From NCBI RefSeq assembly GCF_000938255.1, contig NZ_JYMR01000055.1, forward strand, positions 106,045 to 170,044: 64,000 bases of DNA, written 5' to 3'. The notes under the pieces were generated by a model that was not told the DNA's origin, searched no databases, and saw nothing but the letters and a program-made list of their open reading frames with translations. The stretch is from Bradyrhizobium sp. LTSP849. Lineage in GTDB: Bacteria > Pseudomonadota > Alphaproteobacteria > Rhizobiales > Xanthobacteraceae. Of the stretch, positions 41,097 through 50,551 are shown piece by piece (the first letter of the stretch is position 1; each line of letters begins with the position of its first letter). A program made the translations under genes and the position numbers.

Positions 41097-42070
41097 TGCT
41101 AAATCTAACCCGCCGTAACGCTCTGTTGACGGCAGCGTGCGCAGGAGCAGCGTTCGGCCTGCCCAGGCCCGTCTCGTTCATCGAGGCAGCACTCGCCCAG
41201 AAGGGACCGGAGGCTGGCAAAGGCTTCCGGCCGTTCAAGTTCGGTGCGAACCAAGGGTTCATCCTGAACGATGGCGTTTGGGAGAAACCTCACGATCCCA
41301 AGTTCATCGAGAACGTGTCCGTTGAGGAAACCAAGGCCGCACTGGCGGCCGCGGGGATCGCGAATGACGTCGTGCCGATTCCGTTCAACATAACTCTGCT
41401 CAGGTTCGGCAACGAGACGATCCTTTTCGACGCCGGCACGGGTGGTCAGTTTCAGCTCACCGCCGGCGCAATGATCGCCAATATGGCGGCAGCCGGAATC
41501 AAGCCGGAACAGATCACGAAGGTGATCGTTTCGCATTTCCACCCGGACCATGTCTTTGGGCTGATGAGCAAGGCCCCTGACAACACACCGGTTTTCCCGA
41601 ACGCCGTGGTTTACGTGCCAAGCAACGAGTACAAGTTCTGGATGGATGAGAGCATCTTCACCAAGCTCCCTGAAAAGCAGCACGGCCTGCCCAAAAGGCT
41701 TCAGGCGATGTTCCCACTCCTGAAAGACAGACTGAAACAGTACGAGTGGGACACCGAGGTCATTCCGGGCATCCGCTCCATCGCGGCACCGGGCCATACG
41801 CCGGGCCACACTGCGTTCCATGTCGCGTCAGGCAACGAGCAACTGATGGTGCTGAGCGACACGACGAACATGCCTGCGCTGTTCGCGAAGCACCCGAATT
41901 GGCACGGCGCGATCGACGCCGACCCAGTGCTGGCCGAAGCGACGCGGCGCAAACTGTTCGACCGTGCCGTGGCCGACAAGGCGCTCGTGACCGGCTACCA
42001 TTTCCCGTTCCCGGCCGTCGGCAGGATCGTGACGGACGGCGCAGGTTACACCTTCGTGCCTGCTGCGTAG
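41096..42070 (+). CDS. Tat-exported metallo-beta-lactamase-fold hydrolase
   Basis: 324 residues. N-terminus LTRRNALLTAACAGAAFGLP is a twin-arginine leader ending near EAALAQ. The MBL fold has SHFHPDHVFG (HxHxDH zinc motif), APGHTPGHTAFHV, LSDTTNMP and GYHFPFP, so both metal sites are complete. It would fold with metal in the cytoplasm and act in the periplasm. Homologs include lactonases and detoxifying hydrolases. Start ATG 41096 overlaps the upstream stop as TGATG, with AAAGGAGA before it. Confidence 0.88.
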   Translation: MLNLTRRNALLTAACAGAAFGLPRPVSFIEAALAQKGPEAGKGFRPFKFGANQGFILNDGVWEKPHDPKFIENVSVEETKAALAAAGIANDVVPIPFNITLLRFGNETILFDAGTGGQFQLTAGAMIANMAAAGIKPEQITKVIVSHFHPDHVFGLMSKAPDNTPVFPNAVVYVPSNEYKFWMDESIFTKLPEKQHGLPKRLQAMFPLLKDRLKQYEWDTEVIPGIRSIAAPGHTPGHTAFHVASGNEQLMVLSDTTNMPALFAKHPNWHGAIDADPVLAEATRRKLFDRAVADKALVTGYHFPFPAVGRIVTDGAGYTFVPAA

Positions 42071-42157
42071 TCAGGGACGACGCATACGGAAACGGCCATC
42101 GTCGGTGCCCCGCCGGTGACCGTTTTCGGCACATGATTTCGTTCAGCGAAGAAGCGC

Positions 42158-43843
42158 TCAGACGCTCTGCCCGTAACTGCGCTTTGCGGCCTCAGCACTG
42201 ACATAGCCGAGCCGGACATCGCGCTCGACGAGCTCCCGCGCTCGCAATCCGGCCTCGCCGAAGCCGCCACCGCCGGACGTTTCGAGCCGAATGATATCGC
42301 CACTCTTCAGCATCATGTTCGTCACCTTGGAGCGCAACGCCTGCGTTTGACCATCGCGGGTCAGATAGAGCGCGCTTGGCGCCGCGGGCTCTCCGCCGGC
42401 TAGACCAAACGGGCGGAACTTGAAGCGATCGAGATTGGTCGAGAGCTGCGCCATCGCACAGTTGATCCGCCATTCGCGCCAGAGACCCAGGCCGCCGCGC
42501 CACTGGCCGGGCCCCCCCGTATCGGTCAACAGCCCGTAGCCCAGAAACGTCACCGGCATGTCGCTTTCGATCATCTCCATTGGAATGTTCGCGTTGTTGT
42601 GCATTCCGAACGACAGCGCCGAGGCACCGTCCGAAACCGGCAGCGCGCCGATGCCCCCGACCTCGATCTCGACCAGGACGCGACGGCCGAGCACGGGATC
42701 GACGGTCTGGAGCGTGACGACGTAGGACACCGCATAGTAGGCGGCCGGCATGCGCTCCGGCACGGCTTGATGCAGCGCACCGAACAACACCGTGGCGAGC
42801 CGGTGCCCGATGGCAATGCGATGCACGACGGGTGCAGGTGCAGCAGCACTCACGCACAGGCCCGGCGGCGCAATGATCTTGACCGGGCGATAGCAGCCCG
42901 CATTTGCCGCGATAGTGACATCGGCCGATGCGATCAGCGCATAGAAGACCGTCGAGCATGTCGACGACAGCGTTGCATTGCTCGGCCCCATCACCTGCGG
43001 GCTACAGCCGGAGAGATCGACCGTGAGTTCGTCACCCTCGACCATCAGCCTGGCGTGAATGCGTATTGGCGCATCCGAGATGCCGTCGTCGTCGACATGG
43101 TCCTCGAATTCGTAAGTGCCATCGGGGATACGGCCGATGACCGCCCGCATGGCAGCCTCGGATCGATCGAGCAATTGACCGAGCGCGGCTTCGAAACGCA
43201 CGTCGCCGAGCTTCATGGCGAGGCGTTCCACACTGGCCGCGCCGATGTGAAGCGAGGCGAGTTGGGACTGCAGATCTCCCCACAGGATCTCGGGCTGGCG
43301 GACATTCTGCAGGATGATGTCGCGAATTGGCTCATTGAGCTTGCCGCCTTCGACGAGCTTCACCGGCGGTATGCGCAGGCCTTCCTGGAATATCTCCGTG
43401 GCGCTCGAGCCGTAACTGCCCGGCGAGGAGCCCCCGACGTCGAGATGGTGACACAGCGTTCCGACGAACCCGATGCGGCGGCCCTTGTGGAAGATGGCCT
43501 TGAAGGCGACGATATCGGGGAGATGTTGGCCTCCGCAGTAGGGGTCGTTGGATACAATGATATCGTCGGGGCCCCAACGATCGGGCGCAATGTGACGAGC
43601 CAGGATCTCGGTGAGGAAATAGCTCATGGAATTGAGATGGCTCGGGATCCGTGCCGCCTGCGCGACGTTCCAGCCATTGCGGTCGAAGATCGCGGTCGAG
43701 TAGTCGAGCAATTCCCGCACGATGGTCGAGCGACTTGTGCGCCAGATGGTGACATCCATTTCGGCGGCCGCAGCGGTCAGGGCATTGTAGATGATCTCGA
43801 GCTCGATCGGCGTAATCTCGACGTCCGCCACATCCGCGTTCAT
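42158..43843 (-). CDS. hyuB: Hydantoinase B / oxoprolinase subunit B
   Basis: 561 residues from ATG 43843. TPIELEIIYNALTAAAAEMDVTIWRTSRSTIVRELLDYSTAIFD is the typical N-terminus, with DPYCGGQHLPDIVAFKAIFH, CHHLDVGGSSPGSYG and a C-terminal GDIIRLETSGGGGFGEAGLRARELVERDVRLGYVS. With HyuA it forms an ATP-dependent enzyme that opens hydantoin, oxoproline or related rings; acetone-carboxylase-like activity is another possibility. Its start overlaps the hyuA stop as ATGA. Confidence 0.9.
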   Translation of the reverse strand: MNADVADVEITPIELEIIYNALTAAAAEMDVTIWRTSRSTIVRELLDYSTAIFDRNGWNVAQAARIPSHLNSMSYFLTEILARHIAPDRWGPDDIIVSNDPYCGGQHLPDIVAFKAIFHKGRRIGFVGTLCHHLDVGGSSPGSYGSSATEIFQEGLRIPPVKLVEGGKLNEPIRDIILQNVRQPEILWGDLQSQLASLHIGAASVERLAMKLGDVRFEAALGQLLDRSEAAMRAVIGRIPDGTYEFEDHVDDDGISDAPIRIHARLMVEGDELTVDLSGCSPQVMGPSNATLSSTCSTVFYALIASADVTIAANAGCYRPVKIIAPPGLCVSAAAPAPVVHRIAIGHRLATVLFGALHQAVPERMPAAYYAVSYVVTLQTVDPVLGRRVLVEIEVGGIGALPVSDGASALSFGMHNNANIPMEMIESDMPVTFLGYGLLTDTGGPGQWRGGLGLWREWRINCAMAQLSTNLDRFKFRPFGLAGGEPAAPSALYLTRDGQTQALRSKVTNMMLKSGDIIRLETSGGGGFGEAGLRARELVERDVRLGYVSAEAAKRSYGQSV

Positions 43844-45906
43844 TGATGCCTCCCCGCCACGAGGTGGCCGCTGTTGTCGCGCCGGCAACTCCATCCGTCG
43901 CCGAGAAGCACGCTCGTGTAGGCTTCCTCGATGACGGCGGGCCCCTCGATCGTGGCGCCGGGAGACAGCTCGTCGCGGCTCCAGACCGCGACATCCCGCC
44001 AATGGCCCGCAAGCCAGACTTTACGCGTGCCGGGTGGCCGGCCGCTATCGTGCGCAGCCGGCGGTTTGGCTGCGGGCTTGGGCAGGCGTCCTATCGCCGA
44101 AGCGCGCAACGACACGATCTCGACGGCTGAACCAGGATTGGAATAAGAGAAACGCTGGCGGTGGAGATCATGAAAATCGGCGATCAGCGCCGACAGCGCC
44201 GCCTCATCGAGCTGCAAGGAGCGCATCGGCACCGTCAGCTCGAACGCCTGCCCCTTGTAGTGCATATCGGCAGCGAGCTCGATGTGACGGTCGCTGGCGG
44301 GGATGGCGTCGGCGTCAAGCCTTGCCCGCGCGTCGGCGAGGAGGTTTTCGAGCAGAGGCTCGATCACGGCAAGGCTCTCGGGCTTTGCGTCGATAACGCG
44401 CGAGCGGACGAGGTCATGGATCAGATCCGAATGAAGAATGCCGTAGGCGGACAACGTGCTAGCATTCTGCGGAAACACGACGCGCCGGATCCCTGTCTCG
44501 TCTGCGACCGCAACCGCGTGCAACCCGGCGGCACCACCGAAGGCGACCATGGTGAATTCGCGCGGATCGACCCCTTTCTCGAACAACGATAAACGGATCG
44601 CGGCGCCCAGATTCGCGTTGGTCACCGCCAGCAATCCCTCCGCGGCAGCTTCGACCGAAAGACCGAGCGGTTTCGCTACTCCGGTGTCGATCGCTACGCG
44701 CGCTGCTTCGCGGTCGAGACGCATCCCGCCGCCCAGAAAGCTTTCGTCGTTGAGACGGCCAAGCGTGACATTGGCATCGGTCACCGTCGCCCCGACTCCG
44801 CCGCGACCATAGCAGGCAGGGCCTGGGCGCGAGCCTGCGCTTTCGGGCCCGACCGTCATTCGCTTGTCCTGCTGCACCTTGGCAAGCGAGCCGCCGCCGG
44901 CGCCGATGGCGCGGATTTCGACCATCGGTATGCGCACCGGCATCCGGTCCACTTCACCCTGCATGACGACGTTGACACGACCGTTGCGGACAACCGAGAC
45001 GTCGAAGCTCGTCCCGCCCATGTCGACGCCAATGAGGTTGTCCTCGCCGAGGATTCCGCTCAACAGCGCGCAGGCCGCGCTCCCGCCCGATGGCCCCGAA
45101 AGTAGAAGGCGCACCGGCTCCAGCGCCGCGGTCCTGGCCGAACACACCCCACCGTTCGACTGCACGAGGAGCAGCCGCGGCGCAAACCCTTCCGCCTGCA
45201 TCCGGTGTGTCAGTTTGTCGAGATATCCCGCGATGACCGGGATCAGCAGCGCGTTAAGCACGGTGGTCGACGTGCGTTCGTATTCGCGGATCTCGGCGCT
45301 CAAAGCGCTCGAGCACGACACCTTGAGCCCAGGCCGGGCCTTCGCAAGGTACTCGGCAATGCGCTGTTCATGCTCCGGATTGAGGTAGGAATTCATCAGG
45401 CAGACGGCCACGCAGGCTGGATCGAGCCTGTCGAGCGTCTCGGCGAGGCCGTCCAGCGCGGCGGCGGTCAGCGGCACCTCGACGCTACCGTCCGCCCGCA
45501 CTCTTTCAGTGATGCCAATGCGGCAGTCGCGCGGGATGAGGGTCGGCGGCTGCTGCGGATTGAGGGCATAGACTTCGCGCCGAACGTGGCGGCCGATCTC
45601 GAGGACATCCTCAAATCCTGCCGTGGTCACCAGCACACCCTTGGCGAGCTTGCGCTCGAGGATCGCATTGGTGGCGATCGTCGTGCCATGGAGCAAAAAG
45701 CCGACATCGCGAAGCGCGAAGCCGTGACGATCCGCCGCTTCCTTGATTCCGGTCATCAGACCGATTGAAGGGTCTTCCGGCGTTGTCGGCGTCTTGAAGC
45801 CAAAGATCGCACCCGAGCGTGCATCATAAATCTGAAGGTCAGTAAAAGTGCCGCCGATATCAACACCGATCCTGACCGGCAGTACCTCCGTCATCGTCAC
45901 TTGCAT
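43840..45906 (-). CDS. hyuA: Hydantoinase A / oxoprolinase subunit A
   Basis: 688 residues. VRIGVDIGGTFTDLQIYD is the phosphate-binding start of the ASKHA ATPase fold; LLHGTTIATNAILERKLAKGVLVTT, SGPSGGSAACALLSGILGEDNLIGVDMGGTSFDVSVV and GPESAGSRPGPACYGRGG are hallmark segments. Works with HyuB on a cyclic amide or ketone substrate in the cytoplasm. ATG 45906 and 45894 are both possible. The operon has no racemase or hydantoin permease, so the true substrate is open. Confidence 0.9.
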   Translation of the reverse strand: MQVTMTEVLPVRIGVDIGGTFTDLQIYDARSGAIFGFKTPTTPEDPSIGLMTGIKEAADRHGFALRDVGFLLHGTTIATNAILERKLAKGVLVTTAGFEDVLEIGRHVRREVYALNPQQPPTLIPRDCRIGITERVRADGSVEVPLTAAALDGLAETLDRLDPACVAVCLMNSYLNPEHEQRIAEYLAKARPGLKVSCSSALSAEIREYERTSTTVLNALLIPVIAGYLDKLTHRMQAEGFAPRLLLVQSNGGVCSARTAALEPVRLLLSGPSGGSAACALLSGILGEDNLIGVDMGGTSFDVSVVRNGRVNVVMQGEVDRMPVRIPMVEIRAIGAGGGSLAKVQQDKRMTVGPESAGSRPGPACYGRGGVGATVTDANVTLGRLNDESFLGGGMRLDREAARVAIDTGVAKPLGLSVEAAAEGLLAVTNANLGAAIRLSLFEKGVDPREFTMVAFGGAAGLHAVAVADETGIRRVVFPQNASTLSAYGILHSDLIHDLVRSRVIDAKPESLAVIEPLLENLLADARARLDADAIPASDRHIELAADMHYKGQAFELTVPMRSLQLDEAALSALIADFHDLHRQRFSYSNPGSAVEIVSLRASAIGRLPKPAAKPPAAHDSGRPPGTRKVWLAGHWRDVAVWSRDELSPGATIEGPAVIEEAYTSVLLGDGWSCRRDNSGHLVAGRHQ

Positions 45907-46050
45907 TACCCCGGGTATCGATACACAGCGAACACCAGCCGCGATCCTACACAGATCGGATCGTCATACCAGCACGCGATCGAGGCATTCTTGTAGGCGC
46001 ATTGCCCAGTTGGCAAGCATCCGCCGGAGCCGGAAGCGGGGCCGCTTGTG

Positions 46051-46775
46051 CTAAGCGCCCTGCACCATATGGTGGCCAGCAGCCTGCCCTCCGTCGACGT
46101 GGAGAATCTCCCCGGTCACAAACGCCGCACCGTCCAGGTAGAGCACCGCGTCTACGATGTCGGACACTTCTCCCATCCGCCCCATCGGATGGAGGGCCGC
46201 CAACGCCTGATGCGCTTCCGGCGGATGCATCGGCGTCTTGATGATCCCCGGTGACACGGCATGCGAACCCCGGCCTTCGCGTATTCGATCGCAAGCGCTC
46301 GCGTTGCGGCGGCCAGCGCTCCTTTCGTGAGAGAGGCCAAGGCGGCCGGGACACTGCTCATCGGCTGGTCGACAAGACTTGTCGTGATCGTGACGACATG
46401 GCCGGATCCCTGTTTGCTCATGAATTCCAGCGCACGCTGAGTCATGTGAAAGAAGCCGGTGACGTTGGTCGACATGTAGGCTGCATAGTCGTCCTGCGAA
46501 TAAAGCGCGAAAGGCTTCGCCATGAACAGGCCGGCGTTGTTGACCAGCGTGTCGACACGACCGAACTTCTCGAACGCCGTTTTGAACACCCTCTCGGCCG
46601 TGTCCGCGGCGCCGATATCGCCTTGTACGGTCACGACGTCCGAATCGGCGACCGGCTTGATCGACCGCGACGTCGCAACAACGCGATAGTTGCGATCTCT
46701 GAAAGCCTGGCGCATTCCCGCGCCGATCCCCTGAGATGCTCCTGTTACGATGGCTACTTTCTGCCCTGCGCTCAT
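46051..46775 (-). pseudogene. SDR gene broken by a frameshift
   Basis: From ATG 46775 (AGGAGG upstream) the frame reads VAIVTGASQGIGAGMRQAF, VNNAG and a body up to IEYAKAGVR, then shifts. The other frame continues with VSPGIIKTPMHPPEAH through FVTGEILHVDGGQAAGHHMVQGA and stops at 46051. The junction is near 46260-46262: bases matching the expected V-N-A codons are short by four, and the total length (725 bp) equals a 243-codon gene minus 4 bp. In the SDR body the usual YxxxK is replaced by AALASLTKGALAA, so it may have been atypical even when intact. A sequencing error is possible. Confidence 0.8.
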
Positions 46776-46806
46776 GATTCATCCTCCTCGACAAAGAAGC
46801 TTCGCA

Positions 46807-48057
46807 TCAGGCCTCCACCTCGCCGCTGGTCACCAGCGGATCGTATTCAGGCCGTTTCAAGATCGCGTGGAGTTGTCGACGTCGGACACCGATGTTGCCT
46901 CCGCCAAAGAGCGGAAGCGCCAGCGCATCCTGCAGCAGGCGCCCTAACGGAACAGCATGATCGTAGCTCTCTACCCCGACGACACGCATGAGATCCGTCA
47001 GAACCCGCACGGCGGTTTCCGAACCATGGATTTTCGCTTCGATCGCCAGCTCCTGCGCGCCAGGCGATTGCATATCGACCGCGTGGCACGCCCGCCAGCA
47101 AAGACAGCGGGTCGCTTCGATGGCCATCTTTGCATCCGCCAGCGCGTATCCGACGGCTTGATGTTCGATCATGGGCTGAGTGCCGCCTCGCCTTTCATTG
47201 CGCGCGAAACCCAGCGTGAACTCAAACGCGGCTCGCATCAGCGCCACGGCGAAAACTCCGACCAGGGCGGCCGCGCCCGTGAAGCAAGCGCCGGTGAGAG
47301 CCAAACCCCCGCCGAGGCTGCCCAAGATATTATCTCCGGAAACTCCGACTCCCCTCAGACTGAACTGGGGCAAGAGGTGTGCACGATGCCCCATCGAATC
47401 GATCGCACGCTCGAAGACCAGGCCTGATGCGGGGCGCTCCACCACCAAGATTGAAATACCCCGTTCGGGAGGGGCCTCAGGATCGGTTCGGCAAAGGACC
47501 GATAGAAGGTCGGCGCCCTTGCGATCCCAACCTGTGGCCGAGGAAACCCAGCTTTTTCGACCTTCGATGATCCATCGGTCCCCCCGCAGCGTCGCGGTGG
47601 TCCGAACGCCTTCGCCCGGTGGCGGCGACGCGGCATTGGCGCTGCCGCCCGGTTCGGTGGCGCAAAACCCCGCCAGGGGCGCTCCAGTTTGCTTGAGGAA
47701 TGGAGGTAGCAGCCGAGCCCGCTGCTCCTCCGTGCCGCCGATCAGGAGCGGCAACAGTCCAAGGACGGTTCCAACCAGCGTCAAGGTCACGCTGGCGTTC
47801 ACCGCATAGAGCTCCTCGATCATGATCGCGGTATCGGTGAGACCGGCGTTGTCTCCCCCGGCGGAAAGAGGAATGCATTTCCGCAGAAACCCGGCCGCAA
47901 CCATCGCTTCGTAAGCGGGCTTCGTGGCAGCAAACCGCTGCTCCGGCGTGGGCAGAGCCTCTGCCGCCAATGCCGGCGAAAGCACCTCCCGTGCGAACTT
48001 CCGGGATTGCAGCTGTAGCTCGCGCTGGCCTGCGGTCAGACGAAAGTCAATGGCCAC
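46807..48057 (-). CDS. Acyl-CoA dehydrogenase family protein (tandem copy 1)
   Basis: 416 residues from GTG 48057, which follows GGAGGGAAG and aligns with the start of the next gene's product; ATG 48084 is an alternative. Family segments: YEAMVAAGFLRKCIPLSAGGDN, GTVLGLLPLLIGGTEEQ, GAPLAGFCATEPGGSANAASPPPGEG, GRKSWVSSATGW and RGGTQPMIEHQAVGYALADA. FAD-dependent alpha,beta-dehydrogenation is the family reaction. At the place of the usual catalytic YEGT the sequence is LFGGGN, so the canonical Glu is missing. It lies 39 bp after its paralog. Confidence 0.85.
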   Translation of the reverse strand: MAIDFRLTAGQRELQLQSRKFAREVLSPALAAEALPTPEQRFAATKPAYEAMVAAGFLRKCIPLSAGGDNAGLTDTAIMIEELYAVNASVTLTLVGTVLGLLPLLIGGTEEQRARLLPPFLKQTGAPLAGFCATEPGGSANAASPPPGEGVRTTATLRGDRWIIEGRKSWVSSATGWDRKGADLLSVLCRTDPEAPPERGISILVVERPASGLVFERAIDSMGHRAHLLPQFSLRGVGVSGDNILGSLGGGLALTGACFTGAAALVGVFAVALMRAAFEFTLGFARNERRGGTQPMIEHQAVGYALADAKMAIEATRCLCWRACHAVDMQSPGAQELAIEAKIHGSETAVRVLTDLMRVVGVESYDHAVPLGRLLQDALALPLFGGGNIGVRRRQLHAILKRPEYDPLVTSGEVEA

Positions 48058-48096
48058 CGATCTTCCCTCCCATCGGGACATCATCAGCCAGACGCA

Positions 48097-49341
48097 CTAC
48101 GTCGCTCCGCATGCAGCAAGCGAATCATAGTCGCTACGCCTGAACATCATGTGCAGCTGCCGCCGCCTGACGCCCATATTGCCGCCGTCGAAGATCGGCA
48201 GCGCGAGCGCATCCTGCAGCAGACGAGCGAACGGAGCCTCATGATCATAGCTGTCGATGCCGACCACCCGCATGAGATCGGTGATGACGCGTACCGCCGC
48301 CTCGGAACCAAAAATCTTCGCTTCGACTGCAAGCTCCTCGGCTGCCGGCGACTGGGCGTCAAGCGCATGGCAGGCGCGCCAGCTGAGATAGCGCGCCGCT
48401 TCGATCGTGGTCTTTGCATCGGCCAGCGCATATCCGACCGCCTGGTGCTCGATGATCGGGTGAACGCCGCCACGTTTCTCGGTACGCGCAAAATGAAGCG
48501 CAAACTCGAATGCCGCACGCATCAAGGCAACACCGAAGATGCCAACGAGTGCCGCAGTGCCCGTGAACGCCGCAGCCGTCAGCGCGAGCCCCGAACCTTC
48601 CTGTCCGAGCAGATTGTGGCCAGGTGTCACGACGTTCTGGAGGCCGAATTGCGGGACGAGATGCGCCCGATGACCGATCGTGTCGATCGCACGTTCGAAG
48701 ACAAGGCCTGTAACCGGTCCTTCGACCGCAATGATGGAGATCGCCGCATCGGGTGGCGCCGCTGGATCGGTTCGGCACACGACGCAGAGAACGTCGGCGC
48801 CTTCGCGGTTCCAACCCGTGGCTGACGAAACCCATTTCTTGCGGCCGTTGATTATCCAGTTGCCGCCCTCTCGCCTGGCCATGGTGCGGACGCCCTCACC
48901 GGGCGGAGGGGAGCCAGCGTTGGCGCTTCCGCCCGGTTCGCTGGAGCAGAAGCCAGCAAGCGGCGCGCCGCTTGTTTTCAGAAACGGTCCGAGCAGCCAC
49001 TTGCACAGGTCCGGGGTGCCACCGAGCAGAATCGGCAACAGGCCGAGCACGGTGCCGAGCATCGTCAGCGTCACGCTGGCGTTCACGCTGTAAAATTCTT
49101 CCGCGAGGATCGCCATGTCTATCAGGCCGGCATTGTCGCCGCCGGCAGGTGCCGGGATGCACTTGCGCAAATAGCCGGACGCCACCATCGCCTCGTAGGT
49201 CGGCTTGGTCGCAAGAAAGCGCTCTTCCGGAGAAGACAGCAACTCCGCTGCTTTGGCGTCGTTGAGCACCTCTTTCGCAAATTTTCGGGAAGTAAGCTGT
49301 AAATCGCGCTGTTGCGCGGTCAGCGTGAAATCAATCGCCAA
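48097..49341 (-). CDS. Acyl-CoA dehydrogenase family protein (tandem copy 2)
   Basis: 414 residues from TTG 49341 with GGGAGAGA upstream. Clearly paralogous to copy 1 across its length (AIDFTLTAQQRDLQLTSRKFAKEVL; GFCSSEPGGSANAGSPPPGEGVRT; GGVHPIIEHQAVGYALADAKTTIEAARYL). The canonical catalytic YEGT is IFDGGN here, an Asp replacing Glu. As first gene of the pair it could partner with copy 1 in a heteromeric enzyme. The AraC regulator at 49454 is 112 bp upstream on the same strand. Confidence 0.87.
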   Translation of the reverse strand: MAIDFTLTAQQRDLQLTSRKFAKEVLNDAKAAELLSSPEERFLATKPTYEAMVASGYLRKCIPAPAGGDNAGLIDMAILAEEFYSVNASVTLTMLGTVLGLLPILLGGTPDLCKWLLGPFLKTSGAPLAGFCSSEPGGSANAGSPPPGEGVRTMARREGGNWIINGRKKWVSSATGWNREGADVLCVVCRTDPAAPPDAAISIIAVEGPVTGLVFERAIDTIGHRAHLVPQFGLQNVVTPGHNLLGQEGSGLALTAAAFTGTAALVGIFGVALMRAAFEFALHFARTEKRGGVHPIIEHQAVGYALADAKTTIEAARYLSWRACHALDAQSPAAEELAVEAKIFGSEAAVRVITDLMRVVGIDSYDHEAPFARLLQDALALPIFDGGNMGVRRRQLHMMFRRSDYDSLAACGAT

Positions 49342-49453
49342 GGTAATCTCTCCCTGACCGGAATGTCGGCCTTTGACCCAAGGCTATTCCTGCACGGAGA
49401 GGGACTCTCGGACGGTGGCGCCCGATTTCTTGGCCTGGAGTGAACCAGACTGA

Positions 49454-50392
49454 CTAGCGCGCAGCCATTGCGCGGCGAAACTCCCGCGGTGCCATGCCAT
49501 TGCAGCGCTTGAACAGGCGGTTGAAATGCGAGATGTCACGGAAACCGGCGGCAAAGGCGATTTCGGCGACGGTCCGGTGGCGTGAGTTGCGATCGAGCAG
49601 ATCCCGCGCGCATGCGACGATCCGCTTCCCGTTGACGTGCTCGCCAACCGAGCGGTTGGTTGTCGCAAACAGACGGTGCACGTAGCGCTCAGAACAGCGG
49701 AATTTCGCGGCGAGTTTGGCTGCGCCGAGCTCAGGATCGTCGCTGTGACGGTCGATGTGGCTGAGCATCATCGACAGCAGCACGGGGACATGCACGCGCT
49801 CCACGGACATGTCGGTGAGAGTTTCCGGCGCATGCGAAATCAGATCGATCACGTGCGCCCCGGCGAGGGCCGATGTCTTTGGGAGTGGGCAATCGCTCAG
49901 GCAGAGTTCGGCATAGCCGGCGAGGGTTCTGGAGAGCGCCCGGCCGGCTTCGGTCACGGACAGGTTGAGCCGCGGACGGTCGAGCAGCCTTTTCGGTAAC
50001 AGTCGTCGCGGGACGGCAAAACAGAACAGTTTGAAGTCGTGGCCGTTGGCGATCTCGAACGGCTCTGTTGTATCCGCAAGCGCCAGGTCCCCGGGGGCGC
50101 AAATCTGTTCGTAACCGCGCTGCGTGGTACGCCCCACCCCCTCCAGCTGGAGGTTGAGAAAGCAAAGATCGTCGGTGCTCGAGGCAATGTGCGAAGCGAG
50201 GCGAAGCACGGTGTGCCGGGTGGCTGTGACCAGCGATATCTGGATCGGAGCCGCGTCGACCCGCGAGATTGCGCCCTCAAAGGACTGCTCAGCGATCCTG
50301 CGCGGCTCCAGCCGTACGAAGGCGGCAGCAAGGTTGTCAGCCCAGCTTCCAAAGGGCTGGTCCTGATGTCGCGGATGTGTTGACCATTCCAT
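49454..50392 (-). CDS. AraC-family transcriptional regulator
   Basis: 312 residues from ATG 50392 (GGGG upstream; TTG 50407 is in frame). The N-terminal domain (RTTQRGYEQICAPGDLALADTTEPFEIAN) is the AraC-binding-like type seen in FeaR and related regulators of aromatic degradation. The C-terminus has two HTH motifs: GAAKLAAKFRCSERYVHRLFATTNRSVGEHV and TVAEIAFAAGFRDISHFNRLFKRCNGMAPREFRR. It probably regulates the downstream acyl-CoA dehydrogenase pair. Ligand unknown. Confidence 0.88.
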   Translation of the reverse strand: MEWSTHPRHQDQPFGSWADNLAAAFVRLEPRRIAEQSFEGAISRVDAAPIQISLVTATRHTVLRLASHIASSTDDLCFLNLQLEGVGRTTQRGYEQICAPGDLALADTTEPFEIANGHDFKLFCFAVPRRLLPKRLLDRPRLNLSVTEAGRALSRTLAGYAELCLSDCPLPKTSALAGAHVIDLISHAPETLTDMSVERVHVPVLLSMMLSHIDRHSDDPELGAAKLAAKFRCSERYVHRLFATTNRSVGEHVNGKRIVACARDLLDRNSRHRTVAEIAFAAGFRDISHFNRLFKRCNGMAPREFRRAMAAR

Positions 50393-50551
50393 GAGCACCC
50401 CAAACAATTCGCAAGGGTCCCAGCCGACACAGGATAGCGCTCGCAGAAAAAACGGTCAAACTCCATGCACCAGTTTCACACCGAGGCGACCGCGCCAAAA
50501 CGCAGCGAGCCGGCTGGAAGGCTGATGAAAATGCAATGAAATCAAGCGGTA

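Noticed and set aside
42599..43846. A 415-codon plus-strand frame
   Set aside because: Antisense to hyuB, whose family motifs are unmistakable.
46240..46280. Programmed ribosomal frameshift in the SDR gene
   Set aside because: No slippery heptamer or downstream structure is visible, and a 4-bp deletion explains the length exactly.
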